From positions 1 to 34,856 of the forward strand of contig JARKQP010000926.1 in assembly GCA_029974875.1 (NCBI GenBank): a stretch of 34,856 nt of DNA, read 5' to 3'. This stretch comes from Mobilitalea sp. Lineage in GTDB: Bacteria; Bacillota_A; Clostridia; Lachnospirales; Lachnospiraceae. Under the pieces are notes generated by a model. The model made no database searches, had not been told where the DNA came from, and saw only the letters and a program-made list of their open reading frames with translations. Positions 16,951 to 25,426 of the stretch are shown one piece after another (position 1 is the first letter of the stretch; every line of letters starts with the position of its first letter). The position numbers and the translations under genes were made by a program.

Positions 16951-18369
16951 ATGGCAAAAAAACAATATCCATTAAATGCAAAAAATATTTTCGGGCTTTC
17001 TACAATGCGCTGGATAACGGTAGCTGGCTCTTCGCTTATGACCTCGGCATTCATGCTTTATCTTACAGACTATTCAGGACTTGCGAACGCAGCGGTGGTG
17101 GCTACGGTTTTACTCACTGTGGGGCGTATTTTTGATGCTGTGGATGATCCGCTGCAAGGCTGGATTATGGATCGTTCCAAGCCAACAAGGATTGGAAAGT
17201 TTAAGCCTTTTTTACTTGGAGGAATTCTTCTTGCGGCTATCGCAGCAATCATGCTATTCAACATTCCGCAGAGCCCGCCGGAATGGGTGAAAATTATATT
17301 CCTGTTTGCAGGATATTTTATGTTTGAAATAGGAATATCCTTTCAACCGGACATGGCTATAAAATCTACCATGACAGATAAGCCCCACATAAGGGAAAAG
17401 CTCTTGGTGATCCCAAGGATAGTGGAACAGTTTGTTGCGGTACCTTTCTCGTTTTTCATGACAATAGCCCTGGTAATTGGGAAAAATATAGGGGATAACA
17501 ACAAGGGCTTTGGGCGTGCAACAATCATCTTTATTGCCCCGATCACATTGATCGCTTTTATCGGTGCATTGTGCATAAAAGAGGGACCCTATGTGGAGCA
17601 TAGTGAAGAAAAGGTTGGGATCAAGGATATTATACAGATGTTTAAATCCAACCGCCCTCTTTTGATCAGCCAGCTATCCGGCATAATTGGCGGTTGTGTG
17701 TTCACTTTTATTATGGCAGCCATATCTTACTATATTAAATGGGCATATGGACCGGAAAACTTTGCTATAAATTCCGCCATTTTTGGAGGATCTATCTTAT
17801 TTGCAATTATTCTGGGTACGCTGCTGGCACCAAAGCTTTTTAAGAAGAGTACGCCGGTGCAGGGGGTTATTATCTGCAATATTGCCCAGGTTGTGCCGCT
17901 GGCACTTATCTTTATTCTCAATTTTTTTGCTGTTCCACCCTTTGCACTGTTTATGGCCTTAGTTTTTCTGTCCCTAATTTTCTCGGGTATGAACTATATT
18001 CCTGGGAGCATGATTAGCATGGAGTGCATGGATTATAATATGTGGAAAAATGGAAAAGGAATGCAGGGCATGGTTCAGGCAGTAACCAGCTTTGTAAATA
18101 AAGCCCAAGTGGCTATTGCAGGCTTCGCGACAGGTGCTGTTCTCATGGCCATCAACTACGACGCAGCATTGTATGAATCAGAGGAATTCATTGCCTCTGG
18201 AGGGACGATACCGGAATCACTTTTAGGCAGCCTGACCATTGTCTTTTGTCTTATCCCAATCATTCTGGGAATCGTAGCAGCTCTTATCTTAAAGGCATAC
18301 CCACTAAAGAAGGAAGAGCGTGACAGGATGTACCAGGAGCTGCAGGAGAAAAGAGATAGGAATAAGTAA
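16951..18369 (+). CDS. GPH family sodium/proton:glycoside symporter
   Basis: Secondary transporter of the glycoside-pentoside-hexuronide family (MelB/XynP-like), likely importing the substrate of GH78-2 and GH3-1. The 472-residue protein has about 12 membrane segments. The first half contains the family signature around GRIFDAVDDPLQGWIMDRSK, with the conserved acidic D and DP residues linked to cation binding. ATG 16951 is chosen because AGGAGG (16936-16941) lies 9 bases upstream; a TTG six bases earlier has unsuitable spacing. It is the last gene of locus B. The convergent regulator gene ends only 15 bases past its stop, with no clear terminator between them. Substrate specificity cannot be read from the sequence. 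Confidence 0.9.
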   Translation: MAKKQYPLNAKNIFGLSTMRWITVAGSSLMTSAFMLYLTDYSGLANAAVVATVLLTVGRIFDAVDDPLQGWIMDRSKPTRIGKFKPFLLGGILLAAIAAIMLFNIPQSPPEWVKIIFLFAGYFMFEIGISFQPDMAIKSTMTDKPHIREKLLVIPRIVEQFVAVPFSFFMTIALVIGKNIGDNNKGFGRATIIFIAPITLIAFIGALCIKEGPYVEHSEEKVGIKDIIQMFKSNRPLLISQLSGIIGGCVFTFIMAAISYYIKWAYGPENFAINSAIFGGSILFAIILGTLLAPKLFKKSTPVQGVIICNIAQVVPLALIFILNFFAVPPFALFMALVFLSLIFSGMNYIPGSMISMECMDYNMWKNGKGMQGMVQAVTSFVNKAQVAIAGFATGAVLMAINYDAALYESEEFIASGGTIPESLLGSLTIVFCLIPIILGIVAALILKAYPLKKEERDRMYQELQEKRDRNK

Positions 18370-18384
18370 AGGTAAGAGGCATAA

Positions 18385-19575
18385 TTAATTTAACGGCTTC
18401 TTACGGTATTCCATCGGTGTTCTGCCATATTGCTTTTTAAATGAAGTTTGAAAATGGCTCTGGCTGGAGAAGCACAGGTAATTACTGATATGGCTGAGGC
18501 TTCTGTCAGTATAAGCGAGCAAATACTTTGCTTCCTCCAGCTTGCAGCGGAGAATAAAAGCACTCAAGTCAAACCCCAGCTCATTTTTAAACCGGCGGGT
18601 GAAATAGGAACGGCTAAAACCAAAATGCTTTGCAATGTCCGCAGCAGTCAAGCGGACATTTGTATTTTCCATAATGTATTGAACCGCCTTTTGAATTACA
18701 TTATCGCTTGTGGCAGGAACCTGTGACATGGAGACGCGGTAGGTAAAATCATAGATTGCTTCATAATTAAGCTGGTATAGGGCTTCGATTGTCGTAAGGG
18801 TTTCCACCTTTTGAATGTATAGATCTGACAGCTGAAATGCGGCTTCCGTAGGGAGACCACCGCGGATTGCTGCACGAGTAGCCACAGTAATTATAACAAT
18901 GGAGGTGTTTTTAGCTTGGCGGATGGCATTTGTGGCGATAACACCTTCATGGACAGTAGGGGAATCCATAGGAAAGTTTTTCAACGCCTCTATATTTCCG
19001 CCTTCGATGATGCCAATAAGCTGTTTCTCTATGTCATAGGAATTATTAAACACCCCAGTTTCCTTGTTAAGATGCATATTTTTCGCATGCTGGTCCGTCA
19101 TCTCAAAAAAACTTTGAGAGAGGCTGGTATCAATGATATCGGTTAGGTTCAAAGAAATTCGGTTTAACATATAGCTTAGGAAAAGCAGCTTTGTCACAAA
19201 AGCAGTAATGGTCATCGTTGGGATACTGTGAAAAAAGCCGTCAAAATCCTTCCGCTCATCTACCGTAACATAGTATTCCCGATACATAATCCGTAATGCT
19301 TCTAAATGATATGGAACATTAGTGACAGGCCCTATAACCAGCCTGGTGGATGGATCCTGTTGAAGCCGGATACATCCGAAGAAAGAATAAAAAGGAGTAG
19401 GGGTATAGGAAAGTGGGGCTTCCTGCAGCCATAAAATATCCAGGTAGGAAATAGGGGGAGAGGTTAAAGTGGCCTGCTTGGGACAAGAAAAAATTAAATT
19501 ATAATCCTGATAAACATAAATAGGGATTAAAGAATCCCGATAAAAGTATTCACAAAAACAGCTCAAATCCTGCAT
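18385..19575 (-). CDS. AraC-type regulator 1
   Basis: A likely one-component transcription regulator of locus B or C. It is 396 residues from ATG 19575; an upstream TTG at 19596 would add seven residues (MKGTGVK) but falls within the recurrent leader. The N-terminal part (about 1-285) has no recognised ligand-domain motif but is homologous to the regulator at 19912, for example ATRAAIRGGLPTEAAFQLSD against VTRAAIEGGLSSEIAFTISD. The C-terminal 100 residues hold the AraC double helix-turn-helix: AADIAKHFGFSRSYFTRRFK, then ISNYLCFSSQSHFQTSFKKQ and GRTPMEYR. It is transcribed away from its paralogue, sharing a 310-base intergenic region. It converges on the symporter gene. Confidence 0.88.
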   Translation of the reverse strand: MQDLSCFCEYFYRDSLIPIYVYQDYNLIFSCPKQATLTSPPISYLDILWLQEAPLSYTPTPFYSFFGCIRLQQDPSTRLVIGPVTNVPYHLEALRIMYREYYVTVDERKDFDGFFHSIPTMTITAFVTKLLFLSYMLNRISLNLTDIIDTSLSQSFFEMTDQHAKNMHLNKETGVFNNSYDIEKQLIGIIEGGNIEALKNFPMDSPTVHEGVIATNAIRQAKNTSIVIITVATRAAIRGGLPTEAAFQLSDLYIQKVETLTTIEALYQLNYEAIYDFTYRVSMSQVPATSDNVIQKAVQYIMENTNVRLTAADIAKHFGFSRSYFTRRFKNELGFDLSAFILRCKLEEAKYLLAYTDRSLSHISNYLCFSSQSHFQTSFKKQYGRTPMEYRKKPLN

Positions 19576-19630
19576 TTTAACACCCGTGCCTTTCAATTTT
19601 TTGATGACCTATTCAAAAATTGAATAGGTC
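19573..19630 (-). promoter_or_regulatory. Recurrent leader element, copy 2 (before AraC regulator 1)
   Basis: Read on the minus strand, hairpin A pairs GACCTATTCAA with TTGAATAGGTC (plus coordinates 19620-19630 and 19606-19616, perfect 11 pairs, 3-base loop). Hairpin B pairs TTCAATTTTTG (19614-19624) with CAAAAAATTGAA (19592-19603). They share the 19614-19624 arm and so are mutually exclusive. The core AAAGGCACGGGTGTTAAA then leads directly into ATG 19575. The loop of hairpin B, AATAGGTCAT, matches copy 3 except for the first base. Confidence 0.6.
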
Positions 19631-19710
19631 TGAATAGAAAGGTTAAAAATGTACTTTTTTCAACCTACCTCCTCATTCCTATCAATTATTTCGGTGGCTC
19701 CGTGTGAAAA

Positions 19711-19840
19711 CATGAAATAGGTAAAAAATAATCAAAAACAATCAAAAGTAATCTATGGACATGAAACAATTTTATAATAAATCAAACATTTTTGCAATGT
19801 GTTTCATGTGGATAGTGATCATAATTATTACACCATGAAA
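19711..19840. promoter_or_regulatory. Cluster of CATGAAA sites and 10-bp phased repeats between the AraC genes
   Basis: CATGAAA occurs at 19711, 19760 and 19834, and inverted (TTTCATG) at 19802-19808. The copies at 19760-19768 and 19800-19808 extend to an inverted pair CATGAAACA / TGTTTCATG. AATC repeats exactly every 10 bases at 19730, 19740 and 19750, with A-tracts between. These are candidate operators for one or both AraC-type regulators. The 19834 copy lies inside the spacer of the candidate promoter. Confidence 0.4.
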
Positions 19841-19857
19841 GAGCTTTCTGATATAAT
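19828..19857 (+). promoter_or_regulatory. Candidate promoter of AraC regulator 2
   Basis: TTACAC (19828-19833) and TATAAT (19852-19857) are separated by 18 bases. This would start a transcript near 19864, about 48 bases before the ATG at 19912. The -10 is perfect and the -35 moderate. Confidence 0.5.
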
Positions 19858-19911
19858 GAAGGTGTAATGATTGCTGTACACAAAAGCTCCTTAAGGAAGA
19901 AGTAAGATATC

Positions 19912-21138
19912 ATGAATTTAACGACGGTTAAAAACTTATGTACGATGCTGTCCAACACCTATCAGTTAGGGGTTTACTATTTTGACAGTGAAAGAAATCT
20001 TATATTTTTTGAGGCTGACCGGAAGGATATTATCATCAATCAGCAGTATTTCGAGATTGACCGGCTTGCTACAAGCTGTATCCTTTATAAGGAAACCAAG
20101 ATATCGATCAATAACTTTGGCATGGCATGGGTCAGTATTCCGGTCATAGTCACAGAGATCGTCAGAGGAGTTATTATAATAGGGCCGTTTTTGGCGAATA
20201 ACATGGCAGAAGAGACCGTAGCAGAAGCCCTGAGGGAAAAAGGACTTGAACAGGAGTATCTGGAAGGAATATTCAAATATATTATGAGCTTGCCAATCCA
20301 TCCATATCATGAATATATAAAGATGATAAAGGCAACCTTTTACTATCTTTACCATGAGGAGATTGATGAAAGCACCTTGAGCTCGTCAAAGGAGCAGATG
20401 GAATTGGGCAGCATGGTAAAGAGCTTGGAAAGCGATTGGATTGACGCAAACAAGCTGGAGTTCCACGGAACCTTGACGCTGGAAAGGGCACTGATGGAAG
20501 CCGTACGGACGGGAGATATACAAAAATTCATGAAATTAAATGAAGTGGTGTCTCTTGGTAAGGCAGGAAATATCAGTGTGGGAAATGAACTACGGCAGGA
20601 AAAAAATTTATTTATTGTGACCACAACCCTGGTGACACGTGCTGCGATCGAGGGTGGGCTGAGCAGTGAGATTGCATTTACCATCAGTGATATTTATATC
20701 CAGCAGGTAGAGAATCTAAAGTCTATTCCAAAAATTGCGGAGCTTAATACAAAAATGGTCTTAGATTTTACAAGGAGAGTGCATGAGCTCTTAGAGCCAA
20801 AGGGGGTTACCCTCTTAATTAGCCAGGCTTGTGAATATGTTAAGGCACATGTGTATGAGGAGATAACTCTGACAGGCATGGCAAGTCAGCTCCGTATAAG
20901 CAATGGACATCTGTCAAGACGCTTTCATCAGGAGATGGGAAAATCCATTACAGACTATATCAAAGAGGTGAAAGTAAATGAGGCTCAATTCTTGCTGAAA
21001 TATTCCGCCTACACCTTGGCGGAAATTAGTGAAAAGTTGGCTTTTAGCTCACAGAGCTATTTCAATGCCGTATTTAAAGAGGTAACTGGAAAGACGCCAA
21101 AGCAATATAAAACTGAAATCAACCAGACCAATTATTAA
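19912..21138 (+). CDS. AraC-type regulator 2
   Basis: Likely transcription regulator of the importer operon that follows. The 408-residue protein has a long N-terminal sensing region (about 1-295) containing an LxxMLSNTYQLGVYYFDSE start and the paralogous block VTRAAIEGGLSSEIAFTISD. The C-terminal AraC-type domain (about 305-403) contains LTGMASQLRISNGHLSRRFH, EISEKLAFSSQSYFNAVFKE and TGKTPKQYK. Start at ATG 19912, after AAGGAAGAAG. It is a paralogue of the minus-strand regulator at 18385 and divergent from it, so one was probably made by duplication of the other. The receiver and kinase parts seen in locus A are absent, so signal sensing must be intracellular or indirect. Confidence 0.88.
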   Translation: MNLTTVKNLCTMLSNTYQLGVYYFDSERNLIFFEADRKDIIINQQYFEIDRLATSCILYKETKISINNFGMAWVSIPVIVTEIVRGVIIIGPFLANNMAEETVAEALREKGLEQEYLEGIFKYIMSLPIHPYHEYIKMIKATFYYLYHEEIDESTLSSSKEQMELGSMVKSLESDWIDANKLEFHGTLTLERALMEAVRTGDIQKFMKLNEVVSLGKAGNISVGNELRQEKNLFIVTTTLVTRAAIEGGLSSEIAFTISDIYIQQVENLKSIPKIAELNTKMVLDFTRRVHELLEPKGVTLLISQACEYVKAHVYEEITLTGMASQLRISNGHLSRRFHQEMGKSITDYIKEVKVNEAQFLLKYSAYTLAEISEKLAFSSQSYFNAVFKEVTGKTPKQYKTEINQTNY

Positions 21139-21139
21139 G

Positions 21140-21190
21140 AAGGAGTTTTGTTCCATGGCTTGTCAGGCTACGGAGCAAGGCTCCTTTTTA
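21140..21190 (+). terminator. Terminator-like hairpin, family copy 2 (after AraC regulator 2)
   Basis: AAGGAGTTTTGTTCC (21140-21154) pairs with GGAGCAAGGCTCCTT (21172-21186), followed by Ts. The 17-base loop is ATGGCTTGTCAGGCTAC. It starts two bases after the stop codon. It is the homologue of 11641-11690. It separates the regulator from the binding-protein gene transcript. Confidence 0.82.
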
Positions 21191-21500
21191 TATAAAGGTA
21201 AATGATGTATCCAAAGGTTTGATATCAGTGAAAGGCTGTAGTGATTTCAAAATGTTATAGTATTTCAATGGAATTACGAGTAAAAATTGGTTAATATTTT
21301 ATTAATTGAAAACAATTCAAAGGATTGTTTATGGAAATAGGATATCATACGAAGGAATTTCAATATAAATATACACATAATCTTTTAACAGATCATTATT
21401 TTGATAAAAATATTCGTATTTTAATATATTTTAAATCGAGTGAGGGATAAAATTATGATATAACGTAGTAGTCACGTTTGAACATTAAGGAGGATATGAA
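21191..21500 (+). promoter_or_regulatory. Promoter region of the locus C importer
   Basis: This AT-rich 310-base gap holds no gene. TTGATA (21401-21406) and TATATT (21425-21430), with an 18-base spacer, form a possible promoter. ATTTCAA is repeated at 21244, 21262 and 21357, the first two 18 bases apart, and could be regulator sites. A short palindrome AATTG/CAATT around 21304-21317 is also visible. Confidence in any one site is low. Confidence 0.35.
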
Positions 21501-23222
21501 ATGAAAGGTATTAAGAAATTATTCGTAATGTTATTATGCATGGCACTGATTATCACCTCATTCAGTGGCTGTAAAAAATCCGACAATACATCGGATGCAG
21601 CAAGTGGTAATGATGGAACAACGACGGGGGCTTCTCCGACTGCAGCAGAGAAAGAACTTGTTGAGATTGACTATACAGAACCTGCAGAGTTCACCTACTG
21701 GTTATATGCTACACCGAATGATTACTATTCAAATTATAGTGAAAATCCGGGGGTATGGTATCTGAATAAAAAGTTCAACATGACGCTTACGGTAGAACAA
21801 CCGGCGGCGGGGACAGAAAGTGATGCTTTAAGCCTTATGTTTGGTACGGGAGAATATACAGACATGATTGATACCAGTTATTATACAGGCTCAATCAGCC
21901 AGCTATATGATGATGGTATTATTGTCAACATAGCGGATTATCTTGATTATATGCCTAATTTCAAGAAGCTACTGGATTCCGACGAAGTGTTCCGTAAGAA
22001 TACTTATAATGATGAAGGTCAAATATTAAAGTTAACTTATATTAATGATGTAGATAGCGTTATGTGGGGGGGATTAGTATACAGACGTGACATTTTAGAA
22101 ACAATGACAGGTGGTAATATCCAGTTCCCAAGTGGGAAGGATGAGCCTACTACCATCGAAGATTGGGACCATATGCTTCCAATCATGAAACAATATTTTG
22201 AAGTATCCGGTATGCCTGATTATGGTGTATTAATTCTCCCTTCTACCGGATATTTTGGGGTAAGTAACTTAGTAAACAGCTTTGGTGTTGGTGCATCTTA
22301 TTATGTAGAGGATGCTACCGTAAAATATGGGCCGATGGAAGATGGATTTTACAATTATTTGAAGAAAATGAATGAGTGGTACAAAGCAGGTTATATCTAT
22401 AAAGACTTTGCGAGTAGAACCAATGATCTCTTCTACTTACCCAATACCTCTTTAACCTATGGCGGTGGAGCGGGCATCTGGTTCGGTTTATCTAACCAAT
22501 TGGGGGATGCTCTATCAATGCCCGATTACGGTCTGAATGTCGACGTTCAAGGTATTCCGGATCCAATTGATACAGAAACCGGAGTAACAGCAGCACCGAA
22601 CTACATGTATAATGGTCACAGTGAGCAGCAGGGCGGTGCTATGGTAACTACAGCCTGCAAGAATATTGAAAGACTATTGGCAACGATGGACTTCATGTAT
22701 TCAGAAGAAGGTTCTTATATAAAAGGCTATGGTCTTGATAAAGAACATGGGTCAGCAGAAAATGAAATTTATCAGAAATACGGCTTGGCGGATGGAGCAT
22801 ATACAATTTCAGAAGATGGTACCTTTTCCTATAACAATAAATTAGATGCTGTGGGAGGACCTTTAAAAGATTCTGTTTTATTTAGAGGATCACGTTTTCC
22901 TGGTTTAAGCAGTGAGGTGCATAATATGGAAACTATGACAGATATGCAATTGGCAGCCAGTGATAAATGGACTATGTACCAGGATAGCAGTATGTCAATG
23001 CCAATATCTCTATCCAAATCAGCTGAGGAAGATGAAACTTATACCAGCAATCAGACCAATATTGATGATTACTTAAATTCCATGGTAGTAAAGTTCATTC
23101 TTGGAACAGAAGAATTGAACGATCAAAGTTGGGCAGCCTTTAAAGCGCAGATTGAATCTTTTGGAATACAGGATAATCTTGCGATCCAACAAGCTGCTTA
23201 TGATCGTTTCCTTGCTAGATAA
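21501..23222 (+). CDS. Extracellular solute-binding lipoprotein of the locus C importer (LplA-like)
   Basis: Surface sugar receptor for the permeases at 23419 and 24473. The 573-residue protein begins with a lipoprotein signal, lipobox FSGC with C24 as the lipidated residue. A Ser/Thr/Asp-rich linker (about 25-50) follows, then a large aromatic-rich binding domain, including WLYATPNDYYSNYSENPGVW near residue 65, the kind of aromatic surface that stacks on sugars. It is longer than the locus A receptor (515) and clearly not a close copy of it, so the two importers probably take different ligands. AAGGAGG lies about 6 bases before the ATG. A perfect 13-base-pair hairpin follows the gene. Confidence 0.9.
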   Translation: MKGIKKLFVMLLCMALIITSFSGCKKSDNTSDAASGNDGTTTGASPTAAEKELVEIDYTEPAEFTYWLYATPNDYYSNYSENPGVWYLNKKFNMTLTVEQPAAGTESDALSLMFGTGEYTDMIDTSYYTGSISQLYDDGIIVNIADYLDYMPNFKKLLDSDEVFRKNTYNDEGQILKLTYINDVDSVMWGGLVYRRDILETMTGGNIQFPSGKDEPTTIEDWDHMLPIMKQYFEVSGMPDYGVLILPSTGYFGVSNLVNSFGVGASYYVEDATVKYGPMEDGFYNYLKKMNEWYKAGYIYKDFASRTNDLFYLPNTSLTYGGGAGIWFGLSNQLGDALSMPDYGLNVDVQGIPDPIDTETGVTAAPNYMYNGHSEQQGGAMVTTACKNIERLLATMDFMYSEEGSYIKGYGLDKEHGSAENEIYQKYGLADGAYTISEDGTFSYNNKLDAVGGPLKDSVLFRGSRFPGLSSEVHNMETMTDMQLAASDKWTMYQDSSMSMPISLSKSAEEDETYTSNQTNIDDYLNSMVVKFILGTEELNDQSWAAFKAQIESFGIQDNLAIQQAAYDRFLAR

Positions 23223-23264
23223 TGATTATAATATGTTTTAAAACTGAATGGCAGGCACATAGGC

Positions 23265-23293
23265 GTGAGGTATGGGAACATCCCATACCTCAC
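23265..23293 (+). promoter_or_regulatory. Perfect 13-bp hairpin between binding protein and permeases
   Basis: GTGAGGTATGGGA (23265-23277) and TCCCATACCTCAC (23281-23293) form a perfect stem with a three-base ACA loop. The following bases (CTTATGAG) are not a T run, so it is unlikely to be an ordinary intrinsic terminator. It is better placed as an mRNA 3'-end stabiliser or processing barrier protecting the binding-protein message. Confidence 0.65.
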
Positions 23294-23418
23294 CTTATGA
23301 GAAGCTATACGCAAATCTAGAGATTAATAAAGTTAAAGTAACTAATATATTCTGATAATTTACTGTTTCAATGTATCAAATTGTAAGCGCCGCGTTAAAT
23401 CGGCGGATTGGAGGATAA

Positions 23419-24363
23419 ATGAGTTCGACAAAAGAATTGAATAAAGCTCCCAATGTGGTGAAAACCTCTTGGAAGCGTGATTTTAAAATGAATTGGAAAA
23501 TATATCTGATCGTTCTGCCGATCATCGTATACTTTATCATATTTAATTACCTACCGATGGGCGGATTAATCATGGCGTTCCAAAAATTCAGTCCCGTAAA
23601 AGGTTTTTTTGGAAGTGATTTTGTAGGATTTGATAATTTTATTCAGTTCTTTACCGCACCAAACTTTTTACAAATACTTAGAAATACCTTTGTAATCAGT
23701 TTATTAGGTTTACTAATCGGATTTCCACTCTCGATTTTTTTTGCATTATTGCTCAATGAAATCTACATAACCCTGTTTAAGAAGACGGTACAAACCATCA
23801 GCTATATGCCTTATTTCGTTTCGACCGTAGTAATCTGCGGACTGGTTATCGATTTTCTATCTTCCAATGGAGTCATTACAAACCTTTTAGCTAAGATCGG
23901 GTTTGAGCGGCAGAACTTTTTATTAAATCCGAATTACTTCTGGGGGATTAACCTTCTGTCTGATGTATGGCAGGGGCTTGGCTATGGATCGATTATCTTC
24001 ATCGCTGCCATAGCCGGGGTAAGTCCGGAACAGCACGAAGCTGCTGCAATTGATGGTGCAACAAGACTGAAGAGGGCATGGCATGTAACGCTCCCGGGTA
24101 TCATGCCAACCATTATAACGATGCTCATTTTAAGATGTGGTTTGTTAATGACCGTAGGCTTTGACAAAATTCTGTTATTATATAATCCAAGTATCTATGA
24201 AACAGCGGATGTTATTTCCACTAATGTTCAGCGTATGGGTCTTGAGAAGATGCAATATGGTTATTCTGCTGCAGTTGGTCTATTTAACTCAATAGTAGGT
24301 ACAACCTTGCTTCTTGTTTCCAACGCAATCAGTAGAAAATATACGGAGCATTCTGTTCTTTAA
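23419..24363 (+). CDS. Sugar ABC importer permease, LplB-type (locus C)
   Basis: First channel subunit of the locus C importer. The 314-residue protein has a basic N-terminus, a first membrane segment at about 27-50 (YLIVLPIIVYFIIFNYLPMG) and about five more. The EAA coupling motif is EAAAIDGATRLKRAWHVTLP. It aligns in layout with the permease at 5460 (both have FNYLPM or NNYLPM near the first segment, and GSDxxGFDNF). GGAGG precedes the ATG 23419 closely. The leader of about 195 bases after the binding protein carries the perfect hairpin. No ATPase gene is present in the locus. Confidence 0.92.
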   Translation: MSSTKELNKAPNVVKTSWKRDFKMNWKIYLIVLPIIVYFIIFNYLPMGGLIMAFQKFSPVKGFFGSDFVGFDNFIQFFTAPNFLQILRNTFVISLLGLLIGFPLSIFFALLLNEIYITLFKKTVQTISYMPYFVSTVVICGLVIDFLSSNGVITNLLAKIGFERQNFLLNPNYFWGINLLSDVWQGLGYGSIIFIAAIAGVSPEQHEAAAIDGATRLKRAWHVTLPGIMPTIITMLILRCGLLMTVGFDKILLLYNPSIYETADVISTNVQRMGLEKMQYGYSAAVGLFNSIVGTTLLLVSNAISRKYTEHSVL

Positions 24364-24472
24364 CAACGACTAGACGTAAAATATCTTGATATTATGTACA
24401 TGTAGTACTGCGGAGCAAAGCAGAATGCGCAATGAGAATATCTCGAGTTTTAACAAATGGAGGATAAATAAA

Positions 24473-25363
24473 ATGGTAGAAAAAGTATCGTTTAGCAGAA
24501 TTATATTCAATATCATAAACTATGGATTTATGATATTGGTATGCATTACCTGTATCGCACCAATATGGCATGTTACTATGGCGTCTATTAGTGATCCGAG
24601 AGAGCTAATGGCAGCAACCGGTCTTTTGCTTAAGCCACTTGGGAAAGCAACCATGAAAGGGTATGAGCTTGTTTTAAAAAACCCTAACATTATCACTGGA
24701 TATATGAATACTCTTATCTATGTTGTAACTACCACACTGATTGGAACCATCCTAACTGTCATTGCAGGTTTTGTAATCAGCCGTGAAAACATGAAGTTAA
24801 AGATGCCAATCACACTGTTTATGCTATTTACATTGATGTTCGGAGGAGGTCTGATCCCAAGTTATATGGTAAACCGGACGCTTGGTTTAATTAATACCCC
24901 ATATGCTATCATTATTCCTGGAGTGATCAACGGCTTTTACATCATAATGATGAAGTCAGCGTTTGACCAGTTGCCGGCAAGCTATGAGGAGTCCGCGAAG
25001 ATTGACGGAGCGGAACCGTTGACCATCCTTCTTAAGATATTGGTGCCGCTTATTAAATCAACGATTGCCGTTATCGTAATGTTTAATGTGGTAATGCAAT
25101 GGAATTCATGGTTCCCAGCATCCATTTACTTAACGAAGAGAAGAGACCTATGGCCGTTACAGCTGTTTATGAGAGAAATTCTAGTGCAAAACGATACAGC
25201 TAGAATTCTAAGCGGTTCGGACGCAATCAGTAAAGCTGATTATACTACGAACTTAGTAAAATACTGTGTTGTGGTAGTTGGAACCTTTCCCATCTTATGT
25301 ATCTATCCGTTTGTACAAAAATACTTTGTAAAGGGTGTTACACTGGGTGGGGTGAAAGGGTAG
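24473..25363 (+). CDS. Sugar ABC importer permease, LplC/MalG-type (locus C)
   Basis: Second channel subunit, 296 residues from ATG 24473, which has GGAGG 24461-24465 upstream. The same frame is open back to a TTG at 24386, but the extra 29 residues are polar and lack a binding site, so that start is rejected. It has about six membrane segments, the coupling loop ESAKIDGAEPLTILLKILVP, and the standard tail FPILCIYPFVQKYFVKGVTL ending GGVKG, closely like the locus A partner. It is followed after 63 bases by the GH43 gene. Confidence 0.92.
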   Translation: MVEKVSFSRIIFNIINYGFMILVCITCIAPIWHVTMASISDPRELMAATGLLLKPLGKATMKGYELVLKNPNIITGYMNTLIYVVTTTLIGTILTVIAGFVISRENMKLKMPITLFMLFTLMFGGGLIPSYMVNRTLGLINTPYAIIIPGVINGFYIIMMKSAFDQLPASYEESAKIDGAEPLTILLKILVPLIKSTIAVIVMFNVVMQWNSWFPASIYLTKRRDLWPLQLFMREILVQNDTARILSGSDAISKADYTTNLVKYCVVVVGTFPILCIYPFVQKYFVKGVTLGGVKG

Positions 25364-25426
25364 ACGGGTCTGGAAACATAGAAGATAGTAAAGTTTACAT
25401 AAGCAACTAGAAAGGAGATTTTGAAA

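Noticed and set aside
19730..19755. AATC/A-tract repeats as a CRISPR array
   Set aside because: Only three 10-base units, no spacer structure and no cas genes; better read as phased regulatory DNA.
24386..24472. 29-residue N-terminal extension of the locus C second permease from TTG 24386
   Set aside because: Polar residues unlike the family start; ATG 24473 has a proper GGAGG site.
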